From the NCBI GenBank assembly GCA_026386995.1, contig JAPLMO010000177.1, positions 1-9,819 of the forward strand: a stretch of DNA of 9,819 bases. The letters are read 5' to 3'. Positions within the stretch are counted from its first letter, which is position 1. Each line of letters starts with the position of its first letter. The stretch comes from Planctomycetota bacterium (GTDB taxonomy: Bacteria; Planctomycetota; Phycisphaerae; FEN-1346). The notes below the pieces were generated by a model. That model was not told the DNA's origin and made no database searches. It was given only the letters and a program-made list of their open reading frames with translations. The position numbers and the translations under genes are program-made. Shown piece by piece: positions 6,092 to 9,819 of the stretch.

Positions 6092-6114
6092 AATCGCAAA
6101 TAGCCGCCTGTCAA
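6087..6114 (-). promoter_or_regulatory. Promoter of tRNA-Leu
   Basis: On the minus strand a perfect -35 TTGACA (6114-6109) is followed after 16 bases by TAGTAT (6092-6087); TATAGA (6089-6084), at 19 bases spacing, is an alternative -10. Transcription would start near 6080 and leave a short 5' leader to be trimmed before the tRNA at 6055. It overlaps the divergent promoter of the next gene. Confidence 0.75.
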
Positions 6115-6140
6115 GCCTGCGGATGCATGGAGGTCAGGTC

Positions 6141-7085
6141 ATGCGAGTTTTGCCGGTTCTTGCGATGGCGGTCCTGGCCCTATGCCGCATGGCTGGGGCA
6201 GGGGAAGATCCCCGATCGCTGTACCGCCCGCAGGCCCGCGTGGAGGCCGACCCGGCCGCCTGGTACTCGCCGGCCCTCTTCTCGCCGATGCCCGTCCCTC
6301 AGCCGGGCGACTGGATGCAGGCCCATCCCGAGGCGGCACAATCGTTTCAGGAGTACGTGGCCTCGCGGCCGGTGCGGCCGACGGCGGGGCGGCACACGGT
6401 CTACCTTTCCCAACTCGGTCCGATGGCCCCGAAAGACCGTGCCCGGATGAACCTCTTGCGGGAGTACCTCGAGACCTACTACGCGCTGCCGGTGCGGTTC
6501 GGGCCCGCGGCGGGCCTGGAGGGTGTGACGAGCCGCGACCGGGCGATGTTCGGCCGCACGGTGCGGCAGTATCTATCGCGCGAGATTCTGGAGAAGACAT
6601 TGCCGCCGCTCCTGCCGAAGGACGGCTTCTGCCTCCAGGCGGTGACGATGGAGGACCTGTACCCGGAGGAGTCGTGGAACTACGTTTTCGGCCAGGCGAT
6701 GTTGGACGCGCGTGTGGGCGTGTACAGCCTGGTGCGGTTCTACCCGGCGTTCTGGGGCCAGGAAGAGTCGGAGGCGTCGGAGGCGAAGGGCGCGAAGCGC
6801 AGCCTTCAGACGCTCGTGCACGAGACCGGGCACATGTTCGGCGTCTGGCACTGCCAGAAATACGAGTGCGCGATGAACGGGTCGAACAGCCTGGCCGAGT
6901 CGGACCGCCGTCCGATCCACCTGTGCCCGGAATGCCTGAAGAAGTTCCGCTGGAACATCGGGTTCGACGTGGCGGGGCGCTACGAGGCCCTCAATAAGTT
7001 CTACGCGGCCCACGGAATGGCGGCCGACGCGGCCTGGGTCGAAAAGCGGCTGGACGAGTGCCGCGCGGCCGGGGCGGCCAGGTAG
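6141..7085 (+). CDS. Secreted archaemetzincin-type zinc metalloprotease (peptidase family M54)
   Basis: The 314-residue protein carries the full archaemetzincin signature H-E-x-x-H-x-x-G-x-x-H-C-x4-C-x-M. H227, H231 and H237 are the expected catalytic zinc ligands, E228 the catalytic base and M245 the Met-turn. C238, C243, C262 and C265 match the four-cysteine structural zinc site (C-P-E-C closes it, 16 residues after the Met). The start at 6141 is set by GGAGG (6129-6133) seven bases upstream. It gives a signal peptide of about 20 residues ending A-G-A, so the enzyme is probably exported, whereas archaeal archaemetzincins usually lack one. Residues 30-220 form an N-terminal part of about 200 residues with no motif I can name. 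Family members are aminopeptidase-like or poorly characterised proteases, and the substrate here is unknown. Longer in-frame starts upstream run through the tRNA and are not credible. Confidence 0.9.
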   Translation: MRVLPVLAMAVLALCRMAGAGEDPRSLYRPQARVEADPAAWYSPALFSPMPVPQPGDWMQAHPEAAQSFQEYVASRPVRPTAGRHTVYLSQLGPMAPKDRARMNLLREYLETYYALPVRFGPAAGLEGVTSRDRAMFGRTVRQYLSREILEKTLPPLLPKDGFCLQAVTMEDLYPEESWNYVFGQAMLDARVGVYSLVRFYPAFWGQEESEASEAKGAKRSLQTLVHETGHMFGVWHCQKYECAMNGSNSLAESDRRPIHLCPECLKKFRWNIGFDVAGRYEALNKFYAAHGMAADAAWVEKRLDECRAAGAAR

Positions 7086-7113
7086 CGGGAATCCGTGCGG
7101 GCCGGAAAACCTC

Positions 7114-7141
7114 TTCGCGCGGACGCGAAAACAGATAGAAT
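7114..7141 (+). promoter_or_regulatory. Weak candidate promoter or operator of the phosphatase-fold lipoprotein pair
   Basis: TAGAAT at 7136-7141 matches the -10 consensus at five of six positions, but no acceptable -35 lies 16-18 bases upstream. A perfect 6-bp hairpin TTCGCG-CGGA-CGCGAA (7114-7129) occupies the place where the -35 would be and could be a protein-binding palindrome. The transcript would have a leader of roughly 105 bases to the preferred GTG start. Confidence 0.28.
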
Positions 7142-7255
7142 AGCGGTCGTGCCTTTCCGAGGTTGACGGAACCTATTACCATGCGTCAGGGGTTGGACCA
7201 CGTCCGAGACGGAACGCGGATCCCCCGGCATGTAACTCCCGGAGGAACTGCTTCG

Positions 7256-8779
7256 GTGGTCTATCAACGGCTTGTGCTCGTTCTCGGCGCCCTGACGACC
7301 GCGGTCGTCATCGTGGTCGGCTGCGCGGGGCCGCTAAGGTTTCCCGAAAAGCCGCTTATGGCCGAGGAAACGGCGGCTGGCCTCGTGCGGGCCTATGACA
7401 CCGACGGCGACGGCCGCGCCGACTACTTCACGGTCCAGGACGCCTCCGGCCGCGTTGTTCGCATCGGCTACGACACCAAGGGCGAAGGGACGCCCACCGA
7501 GTTCGTCGCCCTCGGAGCGATCCCCCTCAGCGCCTGCCGCCACGTCATCATCATCCTCGACGGCATCGGGTACGATACTGTGGAGGCGGCGCGGCAGGAA
7601 GGTGGCCTGCGTCTGTTCTATCCGCCCAGCCGCCTGATCTCGACGTTCCCCGCCATGACCGACCTGGCGCTGACGGACGCGTTTAGCGGCGTCACGTGCG
7701 TCGGGTACGAGGTGGTCTACTACGACCGCGAGAAGAAGAGCATCGTAGGGGGCGACGCCGACTACCTGAGCCTGAAGAATGAGTCGTGGGTGAGCAACCT
7801 CGCGTACCGCGCCGTCACGGTCATGGATCCGCTCGCTTACCTTTATCCCAACTGGGCCTTCGAGACGGAGTTGGGCGACTTCTGGAAGGTGTTTGACCGG
7901 CGCGACCGCACCGACGTGGCCGTTTATTTCGTCGGCACCGCCGGCCTCGGCACCCGCCAGGGTCTGGAAGGGCAGCGCAAGGTGCTGGCGGCAATCGACC
8001 GGCTGGCCGAGGAACTCGTTCAGAAGTCGCGCGGCCTGGTGAAGGTGACGATGATGTCGGACCACGGGCACACGCTTACGCCGTGCGAACGGATCGATTT
8101 CCGCAAGTACTTCCAGGACCACGGCTGGCGCCCTGTCAACCGGCTCCAGAAGTCGCGCGACGTGGTGCCCGTCGAGTACGGCATCATCACCTACGCCGCG
8201 TTCAACACCGACGACCGGCCGGACCTGGTTGCGATTCTGCTCGAGCATCCGGGTGTGGACCTCGTGACGTACCCCGATGGCCAGCGCGTGAGCGTTGAGA
8301 AAAAGGGCGAGCGGGCCTCGGTCGAGCGTCGCGGCAACCAGTACCGGTACGTGGCAACGGCGGGCGATCCGCTGGAACTCGCCGCCATTATCGCGAAGAT
8401 GAAGGCCGATGGTCGCATGGACGCCGACGGTTTTGCCGACGACCGCGTCTGGTTCGATCGCACCCTGACGCACAAGTATCCGGACCCGCTCAACCGTTTG
8501 TGGCGGGCGTTCAACGGCATGGTGGAGCACGTGCCGGATGTCATCGCGAGCCTCAAGGAGCAGTACTCCGCGGGCTCGGCGTCGCGGGCGTTCTGGCTGC
8601 CTTACGTCGCCAGCACGCACGGGGACCTCCAGCGCAAGAGCGCGACGGCGTTCATCATGTCGACGGTCGGGCCGGTGCTTCCGCCGGGGGCCGGTGCGCG
8701 GCACCGCGACCTGCCGGCGCTGCTGGAGAAGTTGTCGGGCCGCCCGTGGCCGCCGACGCCCGAAGGGAAGAGCAAGTGA
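7256..8779 (+). CDS. Lipoprotein of the alkaline phosphatase / type I phosphodiesterase superfamily, degenerate metal site
   Basis: I chose the GTG at 7256 because GGAGG (7241-7245) lies 10 bases upstream and because the resulting 507-residue protein begins with a compact lipoprotein signal ending V-V-G-C (C23). Starting at ATG 7181 (25 residues longer) or TTG 7163 would bury this signal. Residues 48-56 are a calcium-type D-T-D-G-D-G-R-A-D loop, followed by a weaker copy at 73-83. The superfamily core has L-D-G (D102), a likely nucleophile T135 in F-P-A-M-T-D, S-D-H-G (D269, H270) and T-H-G-D (H455). The usual D-x-x-x-H pair of the second metal site is replaced by A229 and T233 in A-G-L-G-T-R-Q-G. 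The product should be lipid-anchored. Its activity may be altered or lost; a phosphodiesterase, phosphatase or phosphotransferase role is possible but unproven. The stop codon overlaps the next gene's start. Confidence 0.82.
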   Translation: MVYQRLVLVLGALTTAVVIVVGCAGPLRFPEKPLMAEETAAGLVRAYDTDGDGRADYFTVQDASGRVVRIGYDTKGEGTPTEFVALGAIPLSACRHVIIILDGIGYDTVEAARQEGGLRLFYPPSRLISTFPAMTDLALTDAFSGVTCVGYEVVYYDREKKSIVGGDADYLSLKNESWVSNLAYRAVTVMDPLAYLYPNWAFETELGDFWKVFDRRDRTDVAVYFVGTAGLGTRQGLEGQRKVLAAIDRLAEELVQKSRGLVKVTMMSDHGHTLTPCERIDFRKYFQDHGWRPVNRLQKSRDVVPVEYGIITYAAFNTDDRPDLVAILLEHPGVDLVTYPDGQRVSVEKKGERASVERRGNQYRYVATAGDPLELAAIIAKMKADGRMDADGFADDRVWFDRTLTHKYPDPLNRLWRAFNGMVEHVPDVIASLKEQYSAGSASRAFWLPYVASTHGDLQRKSATAFIMSTVGPVLPPGAGARHRDLPALLEKLSGRPWPPTPEGKSK

Positions 8780-9819
8780 CAACACCTCGCGCGGCGGCCC
8801 TGCTTGTGTTTCTTCTTGCGGCGGTCCTGAGCGGCTGCGGCACCGTGGGGCAGGACGAGCGGCGCCAGACGTCGTTCGGCATCCGGTTTCCGCCGGCCGC
8901 CGGCGCCGAGAAGCCCACGGCCTTCGTCTTCATGGTCGACGGCGTCAACCGCGACGTGTTTGACCGGCTGCTCCAGGAAGGTCGTCTGCCGAACATCCAG
9001 AAGTACTTCGTCGACCGGGGCCTCTACTGCGACCGCTGCACGGCCAACGTGCCGAGCGTGACGCTCGTGAACGAGACCGCAATCGTGACGAGCCTGTTCT
9101 CGGGCCGTCACGGCATCACGGGCAACTGCTGGTTCGACCGCAGCGCCCTTTATAATCGCAACTACGACGATCTTGGCGAGAAGAACCTCCTGGACGCCGA
9201 TTACCGGGCGGAGACGCTGTTCGAGCGCCTGGCGGACGAAACGACCATGAGCCTCTTTTACCAGGCCCACCGCGGGGCCTCGAAGTTCGCCGAGAACTGG
9301 ACGAGCGCCGGCCCTCCGTTCTTCTTCGGCATGTACGGCATGGTGGACCACATCTCGCTGTGGCGGTTCGATATCGTCGCCAACGTCGCGAGGGTGCAGG
9401 GGCGGTTCCAGGCGCTGGTGGTGGCTTACCTACTGGCGCCCGACATGGAAGGCTACCGCAACGGTATCTCTTCCGACGCATACCGTGCGGCACTGGAGCA
9501 CGACGATACGCACATCGGCCTGATCCTCCAGGACTTGGAGGCCGCCGGCCGGCTGGACCAGACGGTCCTGGCGCTGGTGTCGGACCACGGTATGGTCGAC
9601 GTCTCGCAGCACTGGTCCGTGGAGAGGTTTCTTCGCGACGAGTTGCACCTGGGCCTGGCGCCCGAGCGGCGGCGGGAAACGGTCCCCTACGAAGACCGGC
9701 TGGCCTACTTCGACCAGTACGAGGCGGTTGTGGAGGGGTCCGGCGAGCGGTATCGGGCTGTCTACCTCCGTAAGCCCCTCGCGGCCGGGCAGCGGGCCGG
9801 CAGACGCCGTACACCGCGG
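8776..9819 (+). CDS. Second phosphatase/nucleotide-pyrophosphatase-fold lipoprotein, cut by the window edge
   Basis: A GTG at 8776 overlaps the preceding TGA by four bases (GTGA), indicating translational coupling. AAGGGA (8763-8768) lies seven bases upstream. The frame is open to the last base, giving 348 residues so far. The N-terminus is a lipoprotein signal ending L-S-G-C (C21). Superfamily landmarks are M-V-D-G (D55), the nucleophile T96 in V-P-S-V-T-L-V-N, T-S-L-F-S-G-R-H-G, and S-D-H-G-M (D270, H271). The D-x-x-G-H-x-x-G element appears as D-M-E-G-Y-R-N-G: the aspartate (D223) is kept and the metal-binding histidine is Y227. It resembles type I phosphodiesterase/nucleotide pyrophosphatase proteins (PF01663 type) more closely than its upstream neighbour does. 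The C-terminal metal histidine would lie beyond the window. The last residues are very Arg-rich, but this cannot be judged without the rest. Confidence 0.85.
   Translation, partial: MTTPRAAALLVFLLAAVLSGCGTVGQDERRQTSFGIRFPPAAGAEKPTAFVFMVDGVNRDVFDRLLQEGRLPNIQKYFVDRGLYCDRCTANVPSVTLVNETAIVTSLFSGRHGITGNCWFDRSALYNRNYDDLGEKNLLDADYRAETLFERLADETTMSLFYQAHRGASKFAENWTSAGPPFFFGMYGMVDHISLWRFDIVANVARVQGRFQALVVAYLLAPDMEGYRNGISSDAYRAALEHDDTHIGLILQDLEAAGRLDQTVLALVSDHGMVDVSQHWSVERFLRDELHLGLAPERRRETVPYEDRLAYFDQYEAVVEGSGERYRAVYLRKPLAAGQRAGRRRTPR

Noticed and set aside
5943..6140. Upstream extension of the archaemetzincin frame
   Set aside because: It would translate through the antisense tRNA-Leu and the promoter region. 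The ATG at 6141 has a GGAGG and starts a signal peptide.
7334..8785. 483-residue minus-strand open frame opposite the first lipoprotein gene
   Set aside because: It is composition-driven antisense of a gene that carries superfamily catalytic motifs and a lipobox.

Overview
The window is GC-rich DNA with long genes, all on the + strand except one tRNA. I infer a planctomycete-like (PVC-type) or similar GC-rich environmental bacterium. The hints are secreted proteins of unknown function, a lipoprotein with a D-x-D-x-D-G calcium-type loop, a bacterial archaemetzincin, and gaps packed with short dispersed palindromes. No marker gene fixes the taxonomy.

Layout. Positions 1-337 hold no convincing gene, only a candidate promoter and a leader hairpin. 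Then come a secreted helical-repeat protein of unknown function (338-1360), an OppA-type periplasmic oligopeptide-binding protein with no permease beside it (1499-3124), a gap filled by two nested repeats (3125-3353), and a stand-alone SagB-type nitroreductase-fold flavoprotein (3354-4085). A second repeat-filled gap (4086-4232) precedes a 560-residue protein with a probable helical-toroid N-terminal half and beta-rich C-terminal half (4233-5915). A minus-strand tRNA-Leu(CAG) follows, with its own promoter and intrinsic terminator (5919-6114). It is divergent from a secreted archaemetzincin-type zinc protease (6141-7085). The window ends in two translationally coupled lipoproteins of the alkaline phosphatase/nucleotide pyrophosphatase superfamily (7256-8779, and 8776 past the right edge).

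How the genes work together. Only the last two genes look like an operon: they share a 4-base GTGA overlap, the same fold and the same lipoprotein targeting. The others are separated by gaps of about 140-230 bases with repeats, or by the tRNA unit, and look like single transcription units. Many products are exported or lipid-anchored (secreted helical protein, peptide-binding protein, metalloprotease, two phosphatase-fold lipoproteins), so the region leans towards envelope functions, but no single pathway is evident.

Most interesting points. (1) A 131-bp terminal-inverted-repeat element sits inside a shorter palindrome with a 10-11 bp target duplication, and an uninterrupted copy of that palindrome lies about 0.8 kb away. 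(2) Both phosphatase-fold lipoproteins lack usual ligands of one metal site: D to A and H to T in the first, H to Y in the second. (3) Back-to-back promoters for tRNA-Leu and the archaemetzincin appear to share one -10 region. I did not find a clear new multi-gene system.
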